DNA of 56,835 nucleotides from Paradesertivirga sp036399495. Lineage in GTDB: Bacteria > Bacteroidota > Bacteroidia > Sphingobacteriales > Sphingobacteriaceae. Below, piece after piece: positions 15,845 through 23,180 of the stretch. The notes under the pieces are model-generated. The model saw nothing but the letters and a program-made list of their open reading frames with translations. It made no database searches and was not told the origin of the DNA. Location: NCBI GenBank assembly GCA_036399495.1, contig DASWMZ010000131.1, forward strand, positions 1 to 56,835, in the 5' to 3' direction. The translations under genes were made by a program, and so were the position numbers. The first letter of the stretch is position 1, and the number at the start of each line of letters is the position of its first letter.

Positions 15845-16807
15845 CTATTTCAACAAAATACTGGAATTAGAGCGTTCAATTTTCAGATCCAGCGTTTCGG
15901 CAATTAGCTGTAAGTTTTGATCGAGTGATCCAACCTCAATCGTAGTAGTTAAGGTTTGATCCGCCAAAGCGGGATTCGCAATTACAATATTTACACCATA
16001 AGCTTTGTTTAGTACCTCAACTACTTTTGATAAAGGAGTGTTTTTTGCTGTGAATCGGTTTGTCCGGAAGTAGTTATACAGTTCATCTTTTACCGGCTCG
16101 ATCGCCAGTTTTCCATCGCTACCGGTGACTACTTTTTGTCCTTTTCGAAGTGTTATTGTTTGGCTTCCATCACTCACTTTCACAATGCCGCTCTCAACGA
16201 TAACTTCAGTGGTTTTTGGTAAATGATTCACGTTAAAAGACGTACCTACCACTTTGATCGTTACATTGTGCGCCTGAATGATAAATGGTTTAGCTTTGTT
16301 CGAGCTTACCTTAAAAAATACTTCTCCTTTCTCCAGCTTTATTAACCTTTTTCTCGCGGTAATAGGAAAAGAGTAAGAAAGTTCCGCATTCTTGTTTAAC
16401 GTTACTTCCGAACCATCGGGCAAGGTTTCTATGAGCACCTTGTTGCTTGCCATAAGTATTGTTTCGGGAGTTAGAACCTGGGTATAAACAAACCAGGTAC
16501 CTGCTACTAAAAGTATCGCTGCCGCGATGTTTCGCCAGAAAGGATTTTGCCAAATAGGTTTTATATTTCCTTCTTCAGCGGTTTGTTTTTCCGTCAATTT
16601 CCCCTGAAACCGCTTCCAGGCATCATTTTCATTGATGGTATTAGTGATAGCCAAATTCTTGCTTTGCTTCCAGATAAGTTCAAAATCATTGAAGTGCTTT
16701 TTATTCACTAAATCCGCTTCAAGCCAAACCTGCACCTCCCGATTTTCTTCGTCGGTGGTTTCTTTCAGCAGAAATTTTATTAGCAGGTCGTCGTTCATCT
16801 CTATCAT
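15845..16807 (-). CDS. FecR-family anti-sigma factor
   Basis: The 320-aa protein has a cytoplasmic N-terminus (DDLLIKFLLKETTDEENREV, sigma-binding type), one membrane helix near residues 92-112 and a periplasmic FecR domain (LPDGSEVTLNKNAELSY, GEVFFKVSS, VVGTSFNV). A C-terminal DUF4974 domain (FTAKNTPLSKVVEVLNKAYG) follows. FecR proteins hold an ECF sigma factor until a surface protein signals through its STN domain. It overlaps the sigma gene by 4 bp (ATGA) and is followed one base later by the STN-repeat gene, so all three are one operon. Confidence 0.92.
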   Translation of the reverse strand: MIEMNDDLLIKFLLKETTDEENREVQVWLEADLVNKKHFNDFELIWKQSKNLAITNTINENDAWKRFQGKLTEKQTAEEGNIKPIWQNPFWRNIAAAILLVAGTWFVYTQVLTPETILMASNKVLIETLPDGSEVTLNKNAELSYSFPITARKRLIKLEKGEVFFKVSSNKAKPFIIQAHNVTIKVVGTSFNVNHLPKTTEVIVESGIVKVSDGSQTITLRKGQKVVTGSDGKLAIEPVKDELYNYFRTNRFTAKNTPLSKVVEVLNKAYGVNIVIANPALADQTLTTTIEVGSLDQNLQLIAETLDLKIERSNSSILLK

Positions 16808-17433
16808 AACATCCGATCTAACCAGATTAAAATAAGTGGCAGAAAATCTTGCAACTTAGCTCGCATCAACTTCAACGCTTTACCCATTTGATTCTCTACC
16901 GTCTTAATGGAAATGTTTAGTTGTTCGGCAATTTCTTTGTATTTCAATTCTTCGAACCGGCTCATTTGGAAAATGATGCGGCATTGTTGCGGAAGTTCGC
17001 TTAATGCCTGGTGTATATGCCCCTCGAGTTCTTTTAATTCAAGAAGCTTAGCAGCACTTTCTGTATGTCCGGGAGAGTTATAAATAGCATGTTCTTCGTA
17101 CTTCGCCTTTACCTTATTGTGCTTAATGTGGTTGAGGCATTCGTTGTGAACGCTGCGGTATAAATATGCTTTTACAGATGTATCGATATGCAGCAGCTCC
17201 CTTTTCTCCCAGAGCTTAATAAATACGCCCTGAACAATTTCTTCAGCCTGTTCTTTATCGCGAAGTGTGACAGTTGCATACGCATGCAATGCCTTGAAAT
17301 GCGTTTTAAACAGTTGTTCAAACGCAACATCGTCATACAGAAATGCTGAATCAGGATTAGAAACTTCCACTATAAAGATCTTCCTCAAACTTAGAGAAAA
17401 ATCCGGAAGGTTAAGAGTTGTGGTGCTGTACAT
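16804..17433 (-). CDS. ECF RNA polymerase sigma factor
   Basis: The protein has sigma-70 region 2 (FEQLFKTHFKALHAYA, EEIVQGVFIKLWEK) and region 4 (LPQQCRIIFQMSRFEELKY, KEIAEQLNISIKTVENQMG), typical of the Bacteroidota ECF group paired with FecR. The start is uncertain. An ATG at 17511 lies inside a palindromic intergenic repeat and is unlikely. The ATG at 17433 is used here (209 aa). A GTG at 17370, preceded by AGGAAG, would give 188 aa, closer to the family norm. It should direct transcription of its own operon and possibly of the neighbouring repeat-protein genes. Confidence 0.88.
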   Translation of the reverse strand: MYSTTTLNLPDFSLSLRKIFIVEVSNPDSAFLYDDVAFEQLFKTHFKALHAYATVTLRDKEQAEEIVQGVFIKLWEKRELLHIDTSVKAYLYRSVHNECLNHIKHNKVKAKYEEHAIYNSPGHTESAAKLLELKELEGHIHQALSELPQQCRIIFQMSRFEELKYKEIAEQLNISIKTVENQMGKALKLMRAKLQDFLPLILIWLDRML

Positions 17434-17485
17434 CTTTTGTTTTTTGGGATTAATTAATCCGGTATTAGTCGCAGAAGATTTAGAC

Positions 17486-17567
17486 AATTTGTCATCTCGA
17501 CACTTTTTCATCTTGACGCAGGAGAGATCTAAAAAGATTTCTCACTGCGTTCGAAAATGACAAGATT
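17486..17567. repeat. Dispersed palindromic (REP/MITE-like) repeat
   Basis: Imperfect inverted repeat: TTTGTCATCTCGAC on the left and GTTCGAAAATGACAAG on the right, with GGAGAGATCT and AGATTTCTC paired in the middle. An extra copy-like piece (CATCTTGACGCAGG) sits in the left arm. Elements of this type are scattered between genes in many Bacteroidota. It lies between the sigma gene and the head-GIN lipoprotein gene and overlaps the longest possible sigma ORF. Confidence 0.6.
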
Positions 17568-17579
17568 TAACACATTTAC

Positions 17580-18233
17580 CTAATATCTCACAACTTTACC
17601 ACTGCCACTAATATCAGATTCAATCGTAGGATTGCCCATATAATAAGTTCTTCCACTTCCACTTATCTTTGCCTTTAAATGGTCTGTAACATGCACTTTA
17701 GCATCGCCGCTGCCTGAAATATGTACTTCTGCACGTCGACTTTTAATGTTAAGCAGATCGGCTCTGCCAGATCCTGAAATTGTTACGTCCAGTTCGTCAA
17801 CATCAAAACTGCTATTAACCTGAATATCGCCCGATCCGCTAATTCTAGATTCAAAGTAATTCTGAGATGGAAAATTGCCATTTATTAGAATCTTTCCGCT
17901 TCCGCTGAGATTTGCACGTCTGATTTCGGGCATGGTCACATATACTTCGATGTCATCATATCTTACATTAACACGGTCATAGTAAAGACTTAAATCGCCA
18001 TTCGTTATCCGGCTACGGTAAGCAGGAATCAGGTTAGAAGAGCCACGAAGTTCCACCTTATATTCAGGGCCATAGCTTACGTGAAGGCGTTTTGACCCGC
18101 TGTTTACTACACCCGAGAAATTGCTTAAGGTGCGAGTTTCGGTAATAATATTTCCATTGCCTTCTAATTGCTCTTTGAGGCATGAGCTAAATAAAATTGA
18201 AACTGAAAGAAGTGATGCTAATAGAGTTTTCAT
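17580..18233 (-). CDS. Head-GIN domain (DUF2807) putative auto-transporter adhesin lipoprotein
   Basis: The 217-aa product starts with a lipoprotein signal (MKTLLASLLSVSILFSSC, lipobox FSSC). The rest is a head-GIN/DUF2807 beta-solenoid built of strands separated by SGSG turns: NLSGSGKI, RISGSGDI, TISGSGRA, HISGSGDA, KISGSGRT and DISGSGKV. Such proteins are annotated as putative adhesins, but their function is not established. The gene starts 16 bp after the upstream repeat-barrel gene and is probably cotranscribed with it. It would sit on the periplasmic or outer face of the outer membrane. Confidence 0.87.
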   Translation of the reverse strand: MKTLLASLLSVSILFSSCLKEQLEGNGNIITETRTLSNFSGVVNSGSKRLHVSYGPEYKVELRGSSNLIPAYRSRITNGDLSLYYDRVNVRYDDIEVYVTMPEIRRANLSGSGKILINGNFPSQNYFESRISGSGDIQVNSSFDVDELDVTISGSGRADLLNIKSRRAEVHISGSGDAKVHVTDHLKAKISGSGRTYYMGNPTIESDISGSGKVVRY

Positions 18234-18249
18234 GATTTGTATGTTTAAT

Positions 18250-19458
18250 TTATATATGAATGTTTATTCCTGCTAAGTACCCAATGTATAAGCCGTGAGA
18301 GCCCCCATTCCAGCGATTGTTTCGTTCCCATAGATAGCGATCTACGAGATCTCGTCCGTCGAAAGTATTTGTGTTTACAAGATTGATGGATGGTCCGCCA
18401 AAAAGTTCTAGTGTTTTGCCCAGCTTTAGCGATGGCATTAGCCTAAAGGTGGTTTTGAAATAATAACCGCGGTGAAAGTCTTCCAGGTATTGCTGACTTA
18501 ATTCGGTGTTTAGTCTGAATGATTGTATCCTAAAAAGGTGGGCGCCCAAACCTAATTCATAAGCGTAAGTATATTCCTCGCGACTTAATTTGAAATTATA
18601 TCCGGCTCCAATAATGCCATATAAACTTTTACCGCCCGAGCGGAAGGTGAGGAGCACCGTTTGAGTTTCATCTGCTTGAAGACCGAGGCTCTTTTCGCCA
18701 TTTTTGCTGATGTTGATAATGCCTATTGGATGATCGCTGCTATCGGCAATATTGATAAAACCTAGCTGAGTACCCTTAACCTTTCGTGCTGCATTAATAA
18801 AACCCGAAAGTTGTGAACCCGATACATCAGTGGCCACATTTGCAAAACCAGCGAACTGACTTCCGCTAACAGCTTTGCCAGAAACATTTGTAAACCCTGC
18901 AAACTGCGACCCTTTTACTCCCGTGGCAACGTTAGCAAAGCCCGCAAACTGGCTCCCATTAATTTCTTTTGAAAGATTAGCGAACCCTGCTCCCTGAAGA
19001 CCTTTTACATTCCCTGCTTTATTGAAAAAGCCAGCGAGTTGTACTCCTTGGATGCTATCCATAGCGATATTAGTAAAGCCTGCAGCCTGCAAACCGCGAG
19101 CCGTTCGATACGTGTTGGCAAAGCCGGCATACACCATTCCCTGTACTTCCTTACCTACATGGTTAGAAAATCCTGCAAAGAGCATTCCGCGGGCATTATT
19201 TCGTACCACATTTGTAAGGCCCGAAAATGCCAGCCCTTTCTCTTCTGCAGATACACCAGCCAATACATGCAATGACAATGTATTGGTATCTAAAGGAGCA
19301 TGAGTGCCGTTTGTGCTTAACGGATAAATAAAGCCAATGTGGATTTTGCTTTGTTCTTTGGTTTGGGCGGCGGCTGAGTTAGGATTGAAAATTGTAATTA
19401 AAGCAAAGCCGCAAATTATGACTGTTGCTCTTTTTAACTTTAGTTTTAGGTGTGTCAT
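18250..19458 (-). CDS. AGFxN-repeat surface protein with barrel-like C-terminus
   Basis: From MTHLKLKLKR the 402-aa protein has a signal peptide ending AAAQ, then about eleven units of 15-16 residues such as GSQFAGFANVATGVK and GVQLAGFFNKAGNVK (residues 66-250). A beta-rich C-terminus with LFGGPSINLV follows. It is paralogous to the STN-repeat protein 2.4 kb downstream: both end the array with GTQLGFINIADSS or GTQIGLINIADTSS and share the barrel layout, but this one lacks the STN domain. A TTG start 24 bases upstream exists but falls inside a conserved regulatory motif, so the ATG at 19458 is preferred. Confidence 0.75.
   Translation of the reverse strand: MTHLKLKLKRATVIICGFALITIFNPNSAAAQTKEQSKIHIGFIYPLSTNGTHAPLDTNTLSLHVLAGVSAEEKGLAFSGLTNVVRNNARGMLFAGFSNHVGKEVQGMVYAGFANTYRTARGLQAAGFTNIAMDSIQGVQLAGFFNKAGNVKGLQGAGFANLSKEINGSQFAGFANVATGVKGSQFAGFTNVSGKAVSGSQFAGFANVATDVSGSQLSGFINAARKVKGTQLGFINIADSSDHPIGIINISKNGEKSLGLQADETQTVLLTFRSGGKSLYGIIGAGYNFKLSREEYTYAYELGLGAHLFRIQSFRLNTELSQQYLEDFHRGYYFKTTFRLMPSLKLGKTLELFGGPSINLVNTNTFDGRDLVDRYLWERNNRWNGGSHGLYIGYLAGINIHI
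18709..19263 (-). repeat. In-gene array encoding AGFxN units
   Basis: Covers residues 66-250 of the repeat surface protein, with units of 15-16 residues. Two units carry nearly the same core (GSQFAGFANVAT), with a third close variant between them (GSQFAGFTNVSG), suggesting more recent internal duplication here than in the STN paralogue. Confidence 0.75.
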
Positions 19459-19459
19459 T

Positions 19460-19504
19460 GTTGTCTGTTTGAATTGAGACAACTGTAAATGTTTTTACCC
19501 CTAT
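19460..19504 (-). promoter_or_regulatory. Bipartite upstream motif, copy 1
   Basis: On the coding strand the order is ATAGGGGTAA, 11 nt, then GTTGTCTCAATT, followed by ACAGACAAC. The last two form an inverted repeat (GTTGTCT/AGACAAC) ending 1 base before the ATG of the repeat-protein gene. The same arrangement with the same 11-nt gap stands before the DUF6134 gene at 22616-22659. It is probably a binding site for a shared activator. Confidence 0.55.
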
Positions 19505-19823
19505 GGGGGGTGAAAGTTTTTTATAGATGGGTGAGATGGGTTGAGATTGGATGGGGTCTATGTAGAAGTTTTGATGGTGGGTTGAATTTTGGAGTTTTAC
19601 CAAACCATCAAAGTAAATGAATTGGAAAACGTATGACTCACCTAATTCAGTACTGTAAATAGTTTTGAAGACATATACGTATGAGCTGAAACAGACGATG
19701 TTGACCGGTAAATTACAGGCAAACTGCCTTCAGTAGGGAACTATAAACAACGCATTACCTATAATTTGCAGATAGCCTCACTGTTCGTCTCCCCAAGAAT
19801 GAATGAGTTTGCACCCAATTTTG
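19505..19823. other. Intergenic stretch without a recognised feature
   Basis: About 320 bp between the bipartite motif and the 96-aa ORF. It begins with a G-rich run (GGGGGG at 19505). I see no open frame of length, no tRNA and no clear terminator. A short palindrome, GGCAAACTGCC (around 19718), is the only local symmetry noticed. Confidence 0.4.
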
Positions 19824-20114
19824 TTATTCGAGCGTACACGAGCCGCTTTGGTGAGAAAAAAAATCAGGTGTATCAGGCATTAGTTTTAGATGTATCATTT
19901 TATGTTGCATCAAAAGGTGCATCAAAGTATTTGCTGTAAAGCTTTTTCCCATATCATAACAAAAGCTTAACCGTTTAGCGGTTATTATGCAGGTCTCGTC
20001 TTGATAAAACACCAATGAAAGGTTTTTATCGATAGTAAGCACGGTATTCAAGACCCTATTCCTTACTATAATGTCTAGATGCTGAAACGTGGAACAGAAT
20101 AAGTCGTGTTTCAT
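19824..20114 (-). CDS. Hypothetical protein, 96 aa
   Basis: I do not recognise this protein. It begins MKHDLFCSTFQHLDIIVRN only 5 bp after the stop of the SDR gene on the same strand, so it is likely the last gene of the DUF6134-epimerase-SDR operon. There is no signal peptide and no clear membrane segment. A central stretch LVFYQDETCIITAKRLSF is followed by a His/Met-rich part (LMHLLMQHKMIHLKLM). The tail FFSHQSGSCTLE is polar. Coding status rests on tight spacing only. Confidence 0.45.
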   Translation of the reverse strand: MKHDLFCSTFQHLDIIVRNRVLNTVLTIDKNLSLVFYQDETCIITAKRLSFCYDMGKSFTANTLMHLLMQHKMIHLKLMPDTPDFFSHQSGSCTLE

Positions 20115-20119
20115 ATGAT

Positions 20120-20908
20120 TTAATTTAGGAGGGCTTTTAATTTCTTGCGAATAATGATTTCTTTTAAAGATGCTGGAAGGAGATTATCTAATATCACAAG
20201 AATTTTATTGATTGCACCCGGAATTATTTCTTTTCTTCCCTTAAAAAGGCCATCAATGGCAACTTTTGCCACCTCCTCCGGTTCTAAAATAGTAGCTTTT
20301 GAAATACCTGTTAATGTATGATTAAGTACCAGCAATTCAGGCTTAGTGTTAATCCCTCCGGGACTTAATAAACTAACAGAAGTATTTGAGCCAGTTTGCT
20401 CAATCTGAAGGCACCGTGTGAAATAGCTTATAAATGATTTCGTTGCACCATAAACCAGTTTTTTAGGCACTACAAAACGACTTCCTAAACTTCCTACATT
20501 TAAGATAAAAGACTTACACTTCTTATCAATATGATCGAGAAACAGGCGAGTGAGTAAAACCGTGCTGGTGATATTCAAATCAATTTGTGTTTTATAAAAA
20601 TTGTTGTCTTTATCTTCAAACCACGACCAATTTCCTATGCCCGCATTGTTAATTAGTATATCTGCAACAATGCCACGGCATTTCAAAGCTTCAAAAATAT
20701 TCGAGTAATTTTCGGTTACAGTTAAGTCCAGTTCCAAACAGGTAACCTCCACATTGAGATTGAGCCTGATAAACTTAGCTAAATCATGTAGTCCGGAACC
20801 TGGAAGCGAAACCAGCACAAGATTAATGTTGCGCCCAGCCAGTTCGAAAGCAAAAGATTTGCCCAGGCCTTCACTGGCGCCTGTAATTAATGCAGTTGAA
20901 TTTTTCAT
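20120..20908 (-). CDS. Short-chain dehydrogenase/reductase
   Basis: The 262-aa protein shows the SDR cofactor motif TGASEGLGKS (residues 7-16), the NNAG motif (ILINNAGIGNWSW) and the catalytic YxxxK as YGATK, with an upstream serine in NVGSLGS. It is an NAD(P)H-dependent oxidoreductase, and its substrate is not predictable. Its ATG overlaps the epimerase stop by 4 bp, showing translational coupling. The C-terminal part (LKEIIIRKKLKALLN) is basic and amphipathic. Membership of an operon with an extended SDR and a DUF6134 periplasmic protein suggests a small biosynthetic or modification pathway; this is inference. Confidence 0.85.
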   Translation of the reverse strand: MKNSTALITGASEGLGKSFAFELAGRNINLVLVSLPGSGLHDLAKFIRLNLNVEVTCLELDLTVTENYSNIFEALKCRGIVADILINNAGIGNWSWFEDKDNNFYKTQIDLNITSTVLLTRLFLDHIDKKCKSFILNVGSLGSRFVVPKKLVYGATKSFISYFTRCLQIEQTGSNTSVSLLSPGGINTKPELLVLNHTLTGISKATILEPEEVAKVAIDGLFKGRKEIIPGAINKILVILDNLLPASLKEIIIRKKLKALLN

Positions 20909-21903
20909 ATCAGGTTAGTATTAAAGTAGTCAACAGTTTTTTTCAGTCCTTGCCAAAAAGGAGTAATTGTATAGTTCAGTTCTTTGATAGCCTTAGCACT
21001 GCTATACTTTTGGTTTGACTTTAGGCGGTTTGCGAATTCCGGTAAGAACACCGGAGGTAGTCTGGTAAGGGTGGTTTTAAGCCATTGCACCTGGCTATAT
21101 AGTTTGATAATATTCAAAGGTACCCTGAACATTTTAGTGTGCTTGCCTGATACCTGTGTCAGGGTTTCAAAGAACTGGTTAAAACTTATGTCTTCCCCGC
21201 CTAAAATGTAACGGTTGCCCGTTCGACCATGCTCCATTGCTGCCAAATGTCCTCGGACTACATCATCTAAAAAAGCATAATTAGCAACGCTTTCACCATT
21301 TCCCGGTATTATCCTCCATTTACCATTGGCGTATCCGCTTACCATCTTCCCAACGGTGTTGCTTTCAGTTATAGGACCTTCGCCATATACACGAGAGGGG
21401 TTTACAATTACCACATCAAGTCCCTTTTTTACAAAGGTGCTTACCTCTAGCTCAGCCAAATACTTTGTTCTTTCGTAATGAATTGGAAATCCTGTTGTGC
21501 GTGGGTCTGTTTCGCTTACCGGATGGTTGAGAACCGGCCCCCAAACTCCGCAGGTTGAAGTATGGACTACTTTTCTAACGTTACATTGTATTGCCGTTTC
21601 TAATACGTTGCGGGTTCCAATGACATTTACTGTATAAAAATCGTTTAAGTCGAGACACCACATTTTGGCAATTGCTGCAGTATGATATACCCGTTCGCAG
21701 CCTGCCATTGCACGGTTCAGACTTGCTTTGTCTAATATGTCACCTTTAAAGAATGTAATGTTTGTATGTGGGATAATTAAAGAATGGCTTGTATCCCGGC
21801 ATAATGCGTGTACTCTAAATCCCTTTCTTGCAAGTTCAATACAAAGCTTCCGCCCTATAAACCCGGTTGCGCCTGTTACGCATATTTTTGTTTGCCTGTT
21901 CAT
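20905..21903 (-). CDS. NAD-dependent epimerase/dehydratase family protein (extended SDR)
   Basis: The 332-aa protein carries TGATGFIGRKL (residues 10-20), the active-site pair in HYERTKYLAE and a serine/threonine at HTSTCGVWG. This architecture is shared by sugar epimerases, dihydroflavonol-reductase-like and 3-beta-hydroxysteroid-type enzymes; the VYHTAAIAKMWC segment favours the latter group. It would act in the cytoplasm with NAD(P). It lies second in an operon, 10 bp after the DUF6134 gene and overlapping the SDR gene. The exact substrate is unknown. Confidence 0.85.
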   Translation of the reverse strand: MNRQTKICVTGATGFIGRKLCIELARKGFRVHALCRDTSHSLIIPHTNITFFKGDILDKASLNRAMAGCERVYHTAAIAKMWCLDLNDFYTVNVIGTRNVLETAIQCNVRKVVHTSTCGVWGPVLNHPVSETDPRTTGFPIHYERTKYLAELEVSTFVKKGLDVVIVNPSRVYGEGPITESNTVGKMVSGYANGKWRIIPGNGESVANYAFLDDVVRGHLAAMEHGRTGNRYILGGEDISFNQFFETLTQVSGKHTKMFRVPLNIIKLYSQVQWLKTTLTRLPPVFLPEFANRLKSNQKYSSAKAIKELNYTITPFWQGLKKTVDYFNTNLI

Positions 21904-21913
21904 TTTCTGTGAT

Positions 21914-22600
21914 TTATTTTACCAACTTGATTGTAATCTCATAAAGAGAATGATGAACTGAAACCTTACTGCAAATCCCTTTTTGGAAATGATAGTCATT
22001 ATAATTTCCGTCTGGAAGATTGAGGCGGTATATATGTTCTCCTATCCGATTTATGGAAATGAATTGCTGGAAACTATCAGAATACACCTGAGTAATACCT
22101 ACTGGTTCTTTAAAATACAGCATCATCATGTTATAGGTAATGTGCCCTTTAAAAGGCTTTACACTGCCACTACCTGATTGTATTTCATATTTGTTATTTA
22201 TTAGCCGCGTTTTTTTTGCATCTTTTTCATTTCCATTAACTGTGCGTAAAACTGTTGAATAGAGGAGAGTTCCATCATTAAATTGAGCCTGGTCTATGGT
22301 ATTGACGTTTATGTTCATAATAAAACGTGTTTTGACCTCAGACTTTATTGTGAGGTGCACATCTTCTCCAGATATTTTTCTGGAAAGTTTCATCTGGCCA
22401 ATATTGTTGCCGTTACGACTTACTGTGTAGGTGTACAATTCCTCAGTAGCAAAAGACTGCAGTGGCGAACCCTGCAACAGGACAAGAAGAATAAAAACTT
22501 TTTTAATAGGCTTTATTAAAGCATTGGCATCTATGCCAGGTGTTTCTATTCTGGACGCTACATAGCGATTGAATAGCCAAATAAGGGATGCAATAATCAT
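21914..22600 (-). CDS. DUF6134-like exported protein
   Basis: The 228-aa product begins with about 30 unusual residues, then a hydrophobic signal-like stretch KKVFILLVLLQGSPLQSFA and a beta-rich mature part (LYTYTVSRNGNNIGQMKLSR, YNMMMLYFKEP, NDYHFQKG). This matches exported DUF6134/DUF3108-like proteins by pattern; the family assignment is tentative. The real start may lie downstream, just before the signal sequence, but no ATG is available there. It heads an operon with the epimerase (10 bp away) and the SDR. Its promoter region carries the bipartite motif shared with the repeat-protein gene. Confidence 0.65.
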   Translation of the reverse strand: MIIASLIWLFNRYVASRIETPGIDANALIKPIKKVFILLVLLQGSPLQSFATEELYTYTVSRNGNNIGQMKLSRKISGEDVHLTIKSEVKTRFIMNINVNTIDQAQFNDGTLLYSTVLRTVNGNEKDAKKTRLINNKYEIQSGSGSVKPFKGHITYNMMMLYFKEPVGITQVYSDSFQQFISINRIGEHIYRLNLPDGNYNDYHFQKGICSKVSVHHSLYEITIKLVK

Positions 22601-22615
22601 ATTTATAGTCTTTAA

Positions 22616-22659
22616 GTTGTACTTATAATTAAGACAACATTTGGGGCACTTACCCCTAT
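22616..22659 (-). promoter_or_regulatory. Bipartite upstream motif, copy 2
   Basis: On the coding strand: ATAGGGGTAA, 11 nt, GTTGTCTTAATT, then GTACAAC, giving an inverted GTTGT/ACAAC pair. It ends 15 bases before the DUF6134 ATG. Compared with copy 1, the 10-mer is identical, the gap length is identical, and 11 of 12 positions of the second block match. Confidence 0.55.
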
Positions 22660-22865
22660 TGCTATATGCATACTTCCTGAATAGTAAGGAGAGAAAAATC
22701 AGTAATTGCCTCGGTTTATGTCTTCAAACAAATCGAATATTAAAGAGATTTAATGTTCGTGGACGCAAGAACCAGGGTATTTGGAATGCACACTATTTAA
22801 TAAAATTGGCTAAAGTACTAGGATCATTAGTTGAGTACAGCTAAGCTATTAAACGTTTTTTGTAA
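22660..22865. other. Intergenic stretch without a recognised gene
   Basis: A 67-codon open frame crosses this stretch on the plus strand (22641-22844), but its start lies inside the regulatory motif and the product has no recognisable features. I see no hairpin terminator or RNA gene. Confidence 0.35.
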
Positions 22866-23126
22866 CTAGGAGATGTGCACTTCAATGATGTCATTATGAA
22901 ATGGAAACGTCTCATAATCAGCTGGATTTGGAAATTTAAGAATACTATGTAGCTTTTTTATGGAGTTTTGCCTTTGCAATTGTCGTACCTAACAATTTAA
23001 TTCCCTTTTTGAAAATTACAAATTCTAAGTCTTGATTCATCCCAAACAAATCGAAAATCAGTTCAGGGATAATCTATCCACGTAACCCTTGCCGCAATCA
23101 ACCTCTTTTTTGACGTGATTATACAT
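22866..23126 (-). pseudogene. Possible decayed small gene, unidentified
   Basis: Three consecutive minus-strand frames each read protein-like sequence: MYNHVKKEVDCGKGYVDRLS from ATG at 23126, then ELIFDLFGMNQDLEFVIFKK, then SIKKLHSILKFPNPADYE ending HNDIIEVHIS and a TAG at 22866-22868. Two single-base shifts would join them into about 87 codons. I cannot name the family. Frame hopping with good amino-acid composition suggests a recent pseudogene, but chance is not excluded. Confidence 0.28.
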
Positions 23127-23180
23127 TATCAAATTTGTGATTAAATGCTAAGTTTGGACACTTACAAATCAATTAACAAA

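Noticed and set aside
16804..17511. Longest form of the sigma-factor ORF (235 aa)
   Set aside because: Its first residues are encoded by the dispersed palindrome and do not match ECF sigma starts.
22641..22844. 67-codon plus-strand ORF
   Set aside because: Starts inside the bipartite regulatory motif, has no recognisable domain, and lies in a region of decayed coding signal.
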